A DNA stretch of 64,000 bases from Casuarius casuarius (GCA_003342895.1 PTFA01000017.1:1300016-1364015); one strand, 5' to 3'; counted from the first letter of the stretch, positions 23,216 to 37,200 are shown. Numbers and translations are program-made. Notes: generated by a model from the sequence alone, not told the origin.

Positions 23216-26200
23216 CAGAGGGAAATCAGCACATGGCCAGATGGGAAGAGAGGTGAGCCAGAGCCAAGAGTCCAGAGAAAGTGGAGCTGGCACCCAGGAA
23301 ACAAAGCCTTGGTTTAACTACATAAAAAGCATCCTGTAATGTTTCCATCTGTCTTCCTCACTGCTTTGTAATTTTTCCACATTAATCATTCCACCCAGAA
23401 CAGGGCAATATTGTGCTTCAGAGCTGAAGTCTGGTGTTCGGTGCTCCAGCAGAGAACCAAAGGAGAATAGGGAGGGGTTGGTGACTTGGGCATGGCTTAG
23501 CAACAGTAAAAAGATCACAGACTATTTTGGTTGTTATTCACCTCAGAAAACACCACTTCTGGTGTCTTCCTCTGCATCCTACTGCTCTGTTCCTCCTTGT
23601 TTCATATACGTCAGTTGTTCCCAGGCTCTGTTCTGGAGTCAGCTCGCTAGTCTCCTCCAAGGTCCTATCTAATGTTGGTTGATTCTAGCAGCCACTCTGT
23701 CTGGACAGTATGGATGAGATTCTGTACCACTTCGATGAAGACCATATGGCCACTGCTTGCTGGCCAGAAGAGAATCCAGCCATGCCTAATGCTGTATGAA
23801 GGTGCCTAGTTCATTCTGGAAAGAACAAGTCATGAGTAATGTGGGTGCAATATATTCTGCCTCCTGCTTTTTATCAGTACAGGTATAGCTACAGACACAT
23901 TAGTTAAGCTCCTGGTCTCAGTCGTTATCTGGAGAAGTCCCCCCTCTCCTCACACTGACTATAGTGTGTGTTTAAGGAGATTGGTCTTCTTAAACATCTG
24001 AATGAATTGCCTAAAGAAGAGTGCTGTGAATACTGTGAATATTTCCTGCGTGTGACTGAATTCACGGCATTTGTACTAATGGAAATAAACACAAGTAATT
24101 CAGGTAGTTTTTGCACTGGGATGCATCTAGGACTTCAGCTGCAAGAACAGCTGAAGAGAAGATGATGGGAATTACAGTATGTTTTCTTTATATTGGACAT
24201 CATTAACAATCATCAGCTTCATTCAGGACTTTCCACTGCAGAATCTTCAAGTGTTTAGAAAACGAACCTTTGAACATTTGGTGGCTGAAGGTAGTATTAC
24301 TGTTGCACCTAGTGCACAGCAAGCCAAAGATCACAAAACGCCTTTCAGGCCACACTGAGCACTAACCCTAATTCTCATGATTTCCAAACATGCTCTTTGG
24401 GTATAAAGGCAAGTTTCTCTCAGAGAGCAAAAACAATGTGAAAAGTGAAACAGGTAATATATGCTTTTCTATCAAAGATTCATGGGTGAAGAGCATGTAG
24501 CACAGTTTTTAGCAGGAAAAACAAACTTCCTGGTTAATTTAAAATTTTAAGCATCATTTCTTGGCTTAGCCAAGGTTATATTAGGAGAACGCGTCTAGCA
24601 AGTTTCAACAGTCACTCAAGCAGTTCAGAAAATATTTCTGAGGAACAGATTTTTTTTTTTTTAGTTGAACACCACTAATACTTTCAGTAGTGATTGCATA
24701 AAGATAGTTACTTTAAGATAGCAGAGCTGGAAATAAGAAATGAAATACCACTGTAATTCACTGGATATAACAACATACACAGTTTATACTTCACCTAGGA
24801 GAGATCTGTCTGCATGCAGATTTTACAAGTGTCACTATTAGACCTAAACATTATGATCAGATGCCTCAAGAACAGTGGTGAAAAGAGTTTCTGGGAGCAG
24901 AGAGAGTAAGAAAGGCTAAGTAGAAGCAAGGGACTGCAAGAGAATTAACAGCACATCAGAATCACAGGAATGTGACATTTTGGAAAGATCCAAATCGGGT
25001 AGACAGATATCAGATACTAGGATAAAATACAGATCAGTGGAGCTCAGTGGAGAGATAGGAATGCAGCTCTAAAACAAAAACTAGAAGGAATGGGGCCATT
25101 TCAGAAGAGTGCAAGTATTCTGAAACAGATGGTTCTTGGAAAGAGAGACAAGACAAGGAAAAAAAGGGGATGAGCAGATGTTATCAATGCTTCATCTGAA
25201 TGATTGGTAGGACTAAAATCTACACCGAAACTGGGACTGATGGGATAATTACATCATCACCAGGAAAGGTATGCGTCATTACCAGAATACACTCACATGT
25301 CTAGACATGCACTTTAATAGCCAGAGCCAAAGACAAAATTGGAAGTCAGATGGAAGGCAGAGGAGTCAAAATAAATGAAGCAGAACCAGCCGTACTAAAG
25401 CAGATGGTTTGAGATGCTGCTGGACAGACTTGACTTCTGCTCAATGTCACTGCAAGATTAGTGCCACAGGGATGCAGAAAGTGACTAATTAGGACACTTT
25501 TTTGCAAGTGGATTTTTTGACCTCCCCTGATGCTTCATTTGCAGTGGGAGCAGTGGGACTTAAGCACATGGTTGGGATTCACTCTAAGGAGATTTCAAGA
25601 AAAGCAGCCATTTCACTCAGCTTTGTTTCAAACTAACTGCCACATACACAGAGAAATGTTAATCCTGCCAGAGACTAAATACTGAGAATTCCCTCCTCTT
25701 TTTTTTTTTTTCCCAGGGTCCTTTTCTCCTCAGCTTCCTCCTCTCCAAAGGCCCAACTATTTTGAAAGCTTTAGTGATTGATTCAGCACTCAATTACCTA
25801 GCATTTAAAGTTCAGCTGTGAACCAACATCCAAAACTTTTGAAGTAGCAAACACAAGTGGGACTGTCAGAAACTGCCAATCCTGGAACTCCCCTACTGTC
25901 TTTGAGTTTAATGAGCTGTGCTATCCCAAAGGAATTACTGACTGAACGTCCCAACCTCCATCCATTACTCTCCTACTGACCATGGAGAACACTATTTGAA
26001 GCAGATATTTCTTTCAGCCCAAAAAAATGTCTGCAAAAGAAAACCCATATCAGCAGAACCTGCCTCCGTTGTCTGGTTTGAGTTCAGGTCACAACCATAA
26101 GCATGGCAATAAGCTTGCTCTGGAATTTCCATTCTCTGTAACAAGCCTGCTATCTGGGCAGCAAGGATCCAACTGCTTAAAACAGAAAGCATCATTTATC

Positions 26201-27356
26201 CTTCCAGAAAATCTCTGGATTAGTTACTGCCTGAAAACAACACACTTCTCATATTAATCTTTTGTTAATTAAGGAAAAATGTCAATATGACTCCAAAAGG
26301 TACACAACAATACTTTTCCACCCACGCTAGAATTTTTTCACAACCTGTATTCATTCTTATTTAATTTGAATCCTGCTTACAGGGTGTTAGAATTGCTAGG
26401 CCCTTTGGGAAAATACAGCTACAAGCACTAGCTGGATTTTTGAGGATATAACAGGATGCAAAGTAAGCTAAACAGCAGCAAAATCCCTATTTTAAAGATA
26501 ATTTCTGTCATTCATTTCTTTTGTCTCAGAGCCTGATCTGAAAGATCTGTCACACACAGCAGCTATCCTTACTTGCCAAGAATCTTTGCCTCAGGACCAG
26601 GACATCACCTAGTGACTATGCACTATTCAGACCTTCCCTCCAAGTCCTCACCAACCTGTTTCACTCTATAGCAAAAGGATATGCAAAGAACCACAACCTG
26701 TTATGAAAGACCACTGTACCAAAGCTTAGGTCCCATCATGCGGCTTGTCCTTACGTCATGATGTTGTATCAGAGGAAAGAAGATATAAATGACCAGTGGC
26801 GAAAACAGGTGATTGTGGCAGAAGACCATATACCCTTCAGTGTATGCAGTTAGCAGTCATCTCATTGTTTCAAATGAACTTTTGTAAGAGAGAAATTGCA
26901 GTTTGACTACCAATGACTCACAGGAGGCAGCAAGGTGGGCCAATGCTCAACTATCACTGCACATAAATGCGGGTAAGAAAAGCCTGTCAAACACTTTTTG
27001 TAGTAGGTCTGGAATATCAACACTTGCCTCTCTGAGCTGGAATCACTTCCAAACCATTACCTAGCTTTTTGGGTTATTGTTACTGCCTGTGACATCCTCC
27101 TGCTTGAAAACATCAGAAACAGTAAATGATTAAACATGCTTAGAGAAAAATCTTAGATAAAGTCAAGGGGAGTTTTGCACTGGCCTTCAAACAGGGGAAA
27201 GATTTCATCTGGAAAGTCTGTTCATTCTTTATTTTGACTGTGGGAGGAGGAAAATAATGTAACAGACTCAACTAAGCAGACTGAATTATCCAAATGCATC
27301 AAGCAATTAATATTAGCCTTATTTAATACAAGGTAATATTAGAAAGGAATGTCTAA
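23216..27356. other. non-coding stretch, mainly unique
   Basis: No gene or mobile element is recognised in these 4.1 kb. A T run (24650-24662) and another (25698-25711) are the only low-complexity sites. A frame of 65 codons at 23968-24165 has weak splice-like borders and is not considered coding. Confidence 0.5.
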
Positions 27357-27578
27357 GGAGCAGCTAGTAAGCCGACAGCCCTGGGCTGGATCCAGGCTGT
27401 GAGGAAGTTGTACCTTGCCCCCATGAATGCCAAGGACAGGCTGCACAACATGCTGAACAATCTGCTTGTCCAGCGAGAGGGTCAGGAGGAGGTGAAGAGC
27501 CAAGAGAGAGCATGCGAGTTGCACTGGGCAGCAGCCTGCTTGGCTCTTCTGGGCGGCCGCAAAGCTAATAACCACTGA
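27357..27578 (+). pseudogene. possible coding fragment, 73 codons, unidentified
   Basis: After a TAA (27354-27356) a plus frame runs to TGA (27576-27578), with protein-like composition and clearly higher G+C than its surroundings. Segments include WIQAVRKLYLAPMNAKDRL, EGQEEVKSQERACELHW and CLALLGGRK, giving an alpha-helical, charged pattern. The sequence before it is a poor splice acceptor, so it looks more like a retrocopy fragment or broken exon than an active exon. The opposite strand is also open over the same bases (89 codons with a hydrophobic start), so composition alone may explain it. I do not recognise a family. Confidence 0.25.
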
Positions 27579-27750
27579 CAGACAAAAAGCGGTTCCACAC
27601 ACAGCCATGTGAGTGACTTTGTGCCATGCTTTCTTGCTACATTGTTCTTAGGCTAATAAGTCCTGCCAGAATCAGAGCTGGGAGCTTTGTGCAGAGACAG
27701 CTAGGAGTAAAATCAGTAACTATTACTGTGGGGTTGGTGCTGAGCCTGAA
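27579..27750. other. short gap between two candidate fragments
   Basis: Nothing recognisable is seen here. Confidence 0.4.
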
Positions 27751-27927
27751 CTACTCATTCCTTATAGGCTCCATATAGGCAACTGTGCACCTTAGCACTT
27801 CCCATAATTCCTGTATTAGCCAGATTTTTCCATCAGGCAGGTTATGCTGGTCCTCAAACACCTTGGATAGTGGAGGGCTGGCTATAGGGTCATCCTGTTG
27901 TATTGGTCCATCTCTCGAGCTATTTTC
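27751..27927 (-). other. possible terminal coding exon with strong acceptor (unidentified)
   Basis: On the minus strand a good acceptor (CTATCTTTCTCCCCAG ending at 27928, with branch-like CTGAT/CTGAC sequence upstream) opens a 58-codon frame that ends at TAG 27753-27751. The peptide starts ENSSRDGPIQQDDP and includes LPDGKIWLIQELWEVLR, an acidic disordered-looking start followed by a helical segment. If real it would be a last coding exon or one spliced at a weak internal GTGCAC-type donor. No family is recognised and no partner exon was found nearby. Confidence 0.22.
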
Positions 27928-30900
27928 CTGGGGAGAAAGATAGTCATAAAGAGAAGTCATGGTCATCAGAGAAGTCGGCTGTCTCTGCCATAGGGAAACT
28001 TGGCTCTTGTAGTCTGTTTACAAGGAGATACTTACTGCTTGAAATGAAAGTCAGGGAGCAGAAAAAACCCAGCCTCTCAATCAAACAAGGAAGCTTCCAA
28101 GATTGGTTTCCTCAGGTGTGTTATCTGAGCTGTAAGAGAGTAGAAACTAAGCTAAACTCCTGCATATTTCTTCAAAACATTTATTTTAGGAAAAAAAATG
28201 ATCGATATGAAATTTACTTTGGATGATGAACAGTATAGAAAGACAGAGCAGCCCAAGCAAACAGTTTTAAGAAAGTGAAATGCAGCAACTCTGAGAAAAC
28301 AAGTTATACATCCACCCCAAATGATCTCCCTTCCTTTCTATACATGCAGAGAAGGAGAACATAACTCATAAAAATGTAGCACTTCCATGACAGTAGAAAT
28401 CACAGTCACTCCAAAAAGTGACAGGGTGTAGTAGGAGGAAGACAGTAATTAGTCTGGACTTTCTGAATCCAGCAACAGAAAAAACAACAAAAATAATATT
28501 TAAAGCTGGGCTTTTCAGAGGAGACTAAAAAAACTGACGTTTTCAGTTCACACTGAATTTCAGTTAGAGGTGGCTACCTAACTCTCTTAGACTTCATTGC
28601 AAGTCCAATCTGAGGGAAAAAAAACATACTACCAAATGGCTTTTCTTTTTAACTAGGTCTAAGAAAGAATCTTTAAATACTCTAAGGGCAGGGATAGGAC
28701 TCTTCTCACCTCCCTTTTTCTACCTAGGTGTATCACTCTGAGAATTAGCATATTAAAGTTTATGAAAATTTTTCATTCAACATTTGAGGGGGCAGCATGA
28801 AAAAGAGCAGTATGGCTATTTTTAAACATTTCCTTAAATGTAGAAAAGTTAAGATTTTGAAAATTTCTAATAGTCAGGAAGGTTGTTATCTGTTATGCCA
28901 GACTGAGACAGTCTCGCTCTATCTTATCCTGTAGACTAGCAGCATTATCTGAGAGCAAACAGCTAAACACCTCGTCAAAAAAATATTCATGTTTAAGTGT
29001 CTTGATATGACTGTAAAGGAAATCCTTCAAATATGTACAAGCTTCTCAGAATTCAGAGCCCCAGCCCTTCTAGGTTTACAGTCACGATAGCAGAGTTGAG
29101 TCAGCTACAAGGGCTTTTGAAAAAAAAAATGGGCATGCTAGACAACAAATAAGATGGGATTTTTCTCTGATGTATAACTGTCCAATCTCTGTTCTTATAT
29201 GGGGAACATTAAACTAGTCAGCCTGAGGCACTAGACCTAAAGAGTTGGCTGAGGCCTAATAACTGCAGCTCTGGAAACTCTCTCTGGAAAGTCACAAAGG
29301 GATGAAAGGCAAAACCAAGGTTTAAACTGGGTGGGAAAACAGAAGTCTGAGTATGGGCACAGATCTAGAGATAAAAAAAGGAAATTATATGGCACAATGC
29401 CTGCATGACAGAAGTGTTTACCAAAACACTGTCAGAAGTAGAAGCATTAAAGCAGTTGGACTTTATGAAGTAACTGGTATTAAGGTGATCTGGCTCATAC
29501 TATAGGGTGACATAAATTCAAAATAGAAGGTTTAACCTTTCAGCATACGTCAGTTATCCTTCTTGTTTAAAAAACGGGGGACGACAAATCTAATGGATAA
29601 GCTATCAGTTGAAAAGTCTGAGAACTCATATTAAGAAGTCAGCTATGTGGACCTTTGTCAAGAAAGAGGAACAAATTCCTTTTTTTTTTTTAATGAGAGA
29701 AAAAAGTCATGCAAGGACAGGACTTTGGTTACGAGTTTCAGCTTGCCTAATATGTACTGGGAAAGCTTTCAAGGATGAGGCAGAAATAATCCAGAATACT
29801 GAGTAGGAGGGAAGTGGCAATTTGGAGCCAAAATAACCCATTTTTTTAAGTACAGTAGGCATATTTCATTGTGGGTCAAAAAAAAAGAGCTATTGTTGAA
29901 TAGTGAATTGTACTGAGTCAATAGAAGCCTTGCTCTTTATCTGAAAGTGCAGCATTTAAAGGCCACACTGGAGTCCATTGACTCTCCCTGCCTTATACAA
30001 AACTGACTTGAAATGCCTGGGACTTGGGTTTGTAATTTTCTGACAAGAGACTGAAGATACAGATATTTTCTTTTCTTTGTATCTGAAAAATATATACTTC
30101 ATAAATACAAGAACATATGACATCATGGTAAAAACTGAAGTGTTTTGCTACCTGAATTTTTACAGGAGCTGTTAACATCCCAATACAGCTCCAGGCATAT
30201 TTACATGTACTTCGAGTCTTTATAGTGAGCAGACCTGGATCCTTTTCTACAAGATCTGAATGGAGGATTTGGGAATATCACATTTTATCACAAAGACTGT
30301 CAGACACAAGCCACATCTTTGGCCAGTTAAGTCTGTTCTGACTGGCTGGCAGCAAAACTGGGCAAGCAGATAGAAGGCACTGGTCTTGCTCCAACATTTT
30401 TTAAACAACAGAACTGAACACTATAATTTAGGGTCAGCCATTGAACAGGGCTTCAGTAAGATGTCGTGCTGCTATATTGTTGCAACATGGGATGCCTAAG
30501 AAGCCTAAGAGATAGAGGTCGATTCCTTGTTCAGGTATCTTGTGTAAAATCCTGTTAAAAGTTAGAAAAGCTTGATCATTATTATCTTGACTGGGAAAGG
30601 GACAGAATCAGGAAAACAGATGAGAACATAGAAGCCAATTTGGGAATTCAGCACCTGCCTCAGAGCCCTGTCCCTTGCTAACCAGTTGTTCACATCTTAG
30701 AGTACCCATCAAGCATCAGCAATGCCCTGCTCAGAACTCCTTACATCCCCTCCCCCTCCTCAATGCTGCTCTCTTTGAAAGTTGTTCCAGAATCTCACTG
30801 CTCTAATGGTTGGATGCTTTTTTTTAATTTCCATCTCAATTTATTCAGGGCCAGTTTTGTACCTATTTGTTCTTGTGCCAAACCATCTTTTAGATTAAAT

Positions 30901-33900
30901 CATTCTTTTATTATCTTTGGAACAACAACATTCCCAGCTGCAGCCATAAGTAGAACCATCTTGCAGGAACACCCAGATGCTATGCAGTAACTCACCTGCC
31001 TCAGCAAGGGAGCAGTAGAGCCTGATACCACTTCACATCTGCAGTGGACTTCCTCTTCCCTACACCATTCAGTGCTCCCTGCCACAAGCATCACCAGATT
31101 GCAATACCATCCCACCACCTTGCACAGTTTTTGACATTATCCTTTCAAACACTGAGGGATTGTGGTTTGACTTGCTTACTTCCTTTTTCAGTGAGTACAG
31201 AAATAGAAGGCTGTCATGCACTTGGATCCACCACCTTTTCCAATTTCCATATATTTTCTGCTATCTCTTTACTCCAAACTGCCCTGGACAGCAGAGGACA
31301 CAAAAGTTCAGGGCAAAGTACAGTAAGAGGAACTTTTGGGTCACAGCATGGAATAATATGAGACTCATTAGACTGAAATTACGTAGCATGGGCTCCACAG
31401 TTTAATGCAGAAAAGCTGGCAATGTTAATTGTTGATGAAATAATTATAGAGTTTTGCAAAGTATGTGAAAAAATTGACATGCAAAGTAAAAAGTGGTGTA
31501 AATAGTAATAAACTGTATTTATTCTGCAACAGCAACACAGTACTCTCCTGGGGCTAGTAGCCCTCTAGGAAGTTCATGGGGATTGGGCAGCTGTCTTCAA
31601 GCATGCAATAGCACTGGGGAGCTTAGGAGAAGGAGAGTGAAGCTTATAGAAGGAGGTAGCTGCTGTACTGGGTTCCTGGGCCCTGCAGGACCTCTTCCTG
31701 TCACTCATCATTCCTATCATTCATCTACATCATTTCTACACCTCCAGCTAAGATGGTGAACACAGTACTGCAGGCTACTCATGTCTTTGCTACTGCCAGG
31801 ATCTTGAATGAAGGCTTTCTCAAGGCCTCTTCCTCTGAACTTTTAAAGCTAACAAGATTAAGTGGAAGAAACCCACTGAACATCCCTATCTTGGGCAAAA
31901 TGTGAAAACAGAAGACAAAAGAAAATAAGACAAACCCATACCTGTGGGTTTACATTCCCTCATGTCACCTGGACCAATACTACTGCAATCAGGCTATGCA
32001 AGACATTTCAGACAGCTCCTTTCCCACTACTGGTACACCAGAAAAAGCACGAAGAGCCCGAACAAAGCAAGGGCAGACTGCTGGCCAGAACTATAATGTA
32101 TGAGCTGTGGGCTTTGCTAACCTCATTTTCACAGGATAAAGGACACAGGCCTATTACCTGGTACCATGAGTAGTATACTCATGCACAGCCTCAGGCAAAT
32201 GCCTTGTCATGGACTCAGTCTTCCTATCACCTGCAGTACTNGTATGCTCAGTGTTTTAGTTTGGTGCCCCCTGGCTAAATGTGGGAGTCTCTTCCTCAGG
32301 ACTTGAGGACAAGGTATCTGACATTTTAGGGAGTTCATCCAACCTAGCAAATCTATATTAGAGCCCTATTTCTGTGTCTTTGCTTTCTCACAACTACTAC
32401 TAAACATATAGACAACAGCATTATACCAACCCGTCCAGACTGCGGGTAAGATTAATGCTATGGAAGGAGATAAGGGGGAAAGTTTCTATGCATTTGAATT
32501 TTGCTGAAATAATAACAATCATATTCTTTTAAAAAGTCATTACTATTATACTGCCTAGAAACTCCAGGCATGAGCCAAGATTCCTCTGTACAGACCACTA
32601 TAAAATTACCGTAAAGAAGTTACTGTGGAACAAGCCACTTCCCCCATCTTTCTACTTTCCCTTTCCACTACAGGTTACTGGTCACTGACAGTGACCAGTA
32701 GTGATACTATAGAAAATAGAAAAAACGGTCGGATCCACCAGGGAAAATCTTCCACTCTCCCCAGGTTCACTATTTATGTTTATATTTAGAGGAAAACCTC
32801 TCTGCAATTAAAATTTGACAGTAGGTAAACAATAAATAAAAAACAGAGAGCTACTCAGGCCTATTATCCTTTTGCAAGATCTGGGCAAGTATGCCTAAAT
32901 GTCATTACGTGTTCAGGATTTAATGTGTGATACATTCTGCAATGGGCTCCACTAACCCACATGATACAGCAACAGAAGAAGTGTTCAGGTTAAAATTAAT
33001 AAAGAAGGTGTAAAGGGAGACTAATGCAACAACAAGCCTTGCGAGTAACATCCTCATCAAGCAAATTTCCATAATGCTGTCAATGAATCCAGTAGCTACA
33101 TCTCTCTTTTTACATGAGCAACCTTTGCATTGGCACTGCTGTAAACCTGCTTCATTTTTCTCTTGACACAGATGACTAATCGCAGGGAAAAATCTAAAAT
33201 CAAAAAGACCTGAGGGAGGTAAATAATGTTAGCTTAGGTTACTAGATGAGCAAAGAGAAACAGACAAGCAGAAAAAGCTAAAGGAGAATTAATGGCAGAA
33301 GAAATGCAAGCCATTCAGAAAAGCCTGCTGTTTCACTGAGAGCAGTGCCAGAGCCTTGGGGATTCTTGGTATTCAGCAGTGATGATGCAATCTGTAAATG
33401 TAAGTCAACTTTGTTTCCCCACTAATCACATACTCCACAAAAAATAGCTGGCAAAAAAATGCCCTGCCAGCCAATTAGAGTGAGGTAGGCACAGTGGTTT
33501 TCTGTGGTCCTTTCTGAACTACTGGCAGAACTCCTGTTTTCCTTCAAAGGAATAGCTACGCCTCCACCAAAGCAGAGGTCCGGGAAACGATATTTCAATG
33601 CCGCAGGAGCTGACAGCTCAGTGGCAAATGATAAGAGGACTAAAGACAGCCAGAAATGGCTCACAAAGTGTCACTGGTTCTGCCTTGACCTGCCACTCTT
33701 CATTTAGATTTGTTTGGTCCTTAATGCAAAAATAAAACCTACAAAAAGATTTCCAAGTACTGGTCTTGTCAAAAACTGCATAGAGACGTCTTTTCAATAT
33801 CCAGACACTCTTCTTCTCACAATCAGGCTTTAAAAATACATTTACCTTCTAGAAGGATACACAATACAAGTCATATGTGAAGAGTTGAATAGTGCTTCTC

Positions 33901-34167
33901 AACCCTCTTTTAACCTGAGAAATCAGTGCCCATCCTGTGCCACAGCAATTCATTGTGTTGCTGCAATTGTTCATTTCCAACTAAGTAAAAATTACAGCAA
34001 ACTATGAGCGCTCATTCATTACTTTTATTTTTGTGTAGAAGTGCACATTTATTTTAAGAACAGACAACAATTCCAGCCATTTCATGGAGCATATTCAATG
34101 TCTCAGGGAGCATCTTTGAAACACCCAGGGGATGCACTGGTGGAGCAAAGCATAAGCCACCTCTAAA
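27928..34167. other. non-coding stretch, mainly unique
   Basis: No gene is supported in these 6.2 kb. A palindrome at 32676-32700 is listed separately. An N is at 32241. An acceptor-like site at 33549 precedes a CpG-richer 60-base patch (33558-33605) that is open in two frames but has no good donor. Confidence 0.5.
32676..32700. other. 25-nt perfect palindrome (12-bp arms, 1-nt centre)
   Basis: TACTGGTCACTG (32676-32687), A (32688) and CAGTGACCAGTA (32689-32700) form an exact inverted repeat with a single central base. It could extrude as a cruciform or be a symmetric protein-binding site. No transposon ends or target duplications are seen around it. Confidence 0.9.
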
Positions 34168-34187
34168 CCAACAGGACAGCCTGTTGG
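34168..34187. other. 8-bp hairpin at the duplication border
   Basis: CCAACAGG (34168-34175), loop ACAG and CCTGTTGG (34180-34187) pair perfectly. The right arm overlaps the first bases of the 48-bp tandem duplication. Confidence 0.85.
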
Positions 34188-34281
34188 AAGCGCTATCCTC
34201 TCGGTAGCATAAAGTCTATTCATGACAACACCTGGAAGCGCTATCCTCTCGGTAGCATAAAGTCTATTCATGACAACACCT
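34185..34281. repeat. exact 48-bp tandem duplication (two copies)
   Basis: The unit beginning GGAAGCGCTATCCTCTCGGT occupies 34186-34233 and is repeated without a mismatch at 34234-34281, with one further matching base at the left. Zero divergence points to a recent duplication, a length polymorphism or an assembly artefact. The unit carries two CpGs and a small internal stem (GCTATC/GGTAGC, one G-T pair). Confidence 0.97.
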
Positions 34282-37200
34282 AGATTGCTTCTGCTACTCC
34301 ATCTTAATTACAGCTAGCTTGATTGCCTCTCCACTGCAGACACACTGAGGAAGACCACTAGCAGTGCTTCTTCTCACTGACACCACTGGGACATGAGTAG
34401 TCATAAAGTCCGATCACTTAAAGGTCAGGTCACATAAACCCCTTAGCATGCTAGCCTAAAGGAAAATGTTATGCTTGAGTTGGAACTACACCTGTAAAAG
34501 TCATCCATCTGTTAGTTTAGAAACTATCACTGCCCATCAGTTTCAACTACACATCTACATATTTATTGAGAGAAAACTTTCCTCATCAATACACTTGCTC
34601 AGCCTGGCTTCAATAACTCTGAGTGAAGTCATCAGTAACAGTTAGTCATCTCTGCTAACAAACATGCTCAGTTCGGATGAAATACCCTCTTTAACCAAGT
34701 CCTACACACGGCTCCTCTCTCTCAGTTTATTTGAAAACTAAATATATTTGGCACTGTCTTTACCTGTTCCTGCATTAAGTCAAGATAAGGAATGAAAGCC
34801 CATTTCAAAGAAGGATACAGCAACCTTTGTTGAAGTTTGCTCTATATTGCTTAACATATAAGAACTTCAGATCATTTCTGGATGGAAGGAACCTGGCTGA
34901 TTCACTTTTTTGTTTCTCATGCAGACACGAAGGACCTTTCCCCTGAGGAATTTTCTAACAAAGAAAAGAAATATCAGAAATTAGTTTAATATTTTCAGCT
35001 ATAATGATACATTGTTGCAGAAAAGTCACTGAGTTGGAAGTCTGAATGGAATTTGGTCAGATTTGGTTTAAACTAAAAGACACTTGACAGTTTCTCCTCA
35101 AACAATACTTGAAAAAAAGTTGATCCCTTCTCCAGCTAGTTTTTGAATTAGCACTCAGTGTAAAAATATCTGCACTGACTTAGGAACTACATACTAATGT
35201 AATGCTACCAGAAAACCTAGGTGCTGCGGCTACACAAAACCTGTAACTGGACTGTTTAGTTTAGAATTAGAAAAAGGATCTCAATATTGTACTGAATGGC
35301 ACCATGAAATTTTATACCAAGATATTCATCTTTAGGCTCTCATTTGAAGCAGTTTCTAGTGCCTACATTGGCTCACTGACTTGCCAGTAAACAGTGAGAC
35401 TGCCTTCCGGACTGAAAAATTAGATAGAATATGTCCAAGACTGTGCAGATCAAGTAAAAATGAAAATGTTCTATTTGCCTCACCTGCAGTTGAACTTTTA
35501 TCTAGTCATATAGGAAATATTTCATTTCAGGCAATTGTTTAAAAATAAAGAGATATTAAATAATTGGATTATTCATCAACACAAGTGAAATGACCTTCTT
35601 TTTATCTAAAAACCTAGGGATCTGTCCTCTGACAAAAGCCACTTATATTACAGTCTCAGTCCCTTTTGTTGAAACTGCAGGAATAATTAAGCCTTAGTGG
35701 GGGAAGGACTAGAAACCTGGTGTCCCCATAACTGTGACTCCTGGTTACAGAGTATTTGTAGTGGGATTTGTCAGACTCTCCTATAGACAGTTTCATTTAC
35801 CCTAAAAATTTTGTCTCAGGACAGCAAGCCAGAAAGGTTCCTCCATCTGGTGATCAGGGAACTCACTATGGGAAGGAGGCAAGCTGAGCTCATACCCCAA
35901 TCAATGAATGCTTAGTTATGCAGACAAGCCAGAAAAGTTTCAGCAAAAGAGAATGAATTTGGTCTTCTATCAGACACAGAGCACACACCATTCATCATTT
36001 ACACTAACCAGTAAGTCTGTTCAACTTCAAGCTTAGAGGTCAGGCTCAGCTGTGTCCCAGACATATTCTGCCGAAACCTACCTGTTCAGTCGGGGGTGGG
36101 GGTTAAGAAGTTCAGGCAAAACTGTGGAGAAAGTGATACTGGAGTCTTTAAACTGAGCTGCAAATTGGTTGTAGAATACTAATTAAACACTACAAACAGC
36201 AATGCACTCTACTGTATTTCCATGGCCTTGCTCTGGGGGCAGCATTTACATGAGAAACACATTTTTTGGAAGTAGCATAAATTGTCTCACTCTAAACTTG
36301 GTAAACTGTCTCAGGCTGGTGGAGAGGAAGGGGGAGAAGATGCATCTGACAAGATGATCCAATAGGGTTGTAAGGATTACAAACAGTAGGCTACTTCACC
36401 TGTAACATTTTGGCAAATCCTAATTAATCAAAAGCAAAAAATCTAAGACACTAACAAGAGAGACAGAATAACAACCAAAGATGTGTGATTGTGACAACAG
36501 TTGTTTATCTGGCATTGAATTTTACGCACATTGTTAATCTAACATCTTGTGCATTTTGGCTTGGTCACAAAGCTCTGCCAAAGTCAACTGATAACGGAGC
36601 TGGTGTACTACATGTCACACAGGGAAGCAATACTCTCAAGGCACACATTACACTAATCAGCTTACACCCATGGAAGATAATAAATCACATCTATTCTCCT
36701 GAAACAGAAACAAGTCTAACATTTTAAGATGTTGCACATGTGAAACCAAGTTGTAATTTGCCTTGTTAACATCCTTCTTGAGACACTGGTCATGTGGAGA
36801 TTCCTAGTTATAAGCATGGCAAGACACAAGAACTCCACTTTGTGTGAATACCTCCCTTCCAGGCACATTTTGCTCAGAGATGCTCTGCTTATCAGCCTGT
36901 CTTCCTCCTCTGTTGGAACAGAACCCATCAGGCATACATCAGAACGCACAAGGCAAAATTATTGCCTCAGATAGAGCACTTCTATCTCCTTCCAATGCAT
37001 CATGTTGTGAGTGATGAATATGCGCATTTGTCTGATGCTGAACATGTCTTCTCAAGCACTCAGGTTTAATCTCTCACTTGAGGTGTACCAGTGTTAACGC
37101 CAAAGAGACTCTTCATATAGACAGGGTTCCAGCTGCTCCTGCTGTTTTCCTTTTCACCCTCTTGGCTAAATTAGAAGGTGAATGAACTTGACTAATGTTG

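Noticed and set aside
27339..27608. Minus-strand 89-codon frame beginning with a signal-peptide-like hydrophobic stretch
   Set aside because: It is the complement of the more protein-like plus-strand fragment. Alternating hydrophobicity of this kind is typical of antisense shadows.
33550..33664. Acceptor followed by CpG-rich open sequence
   Set aside because: Good acceptor, but no convincing donor. Two frames are open and neither is recognised.
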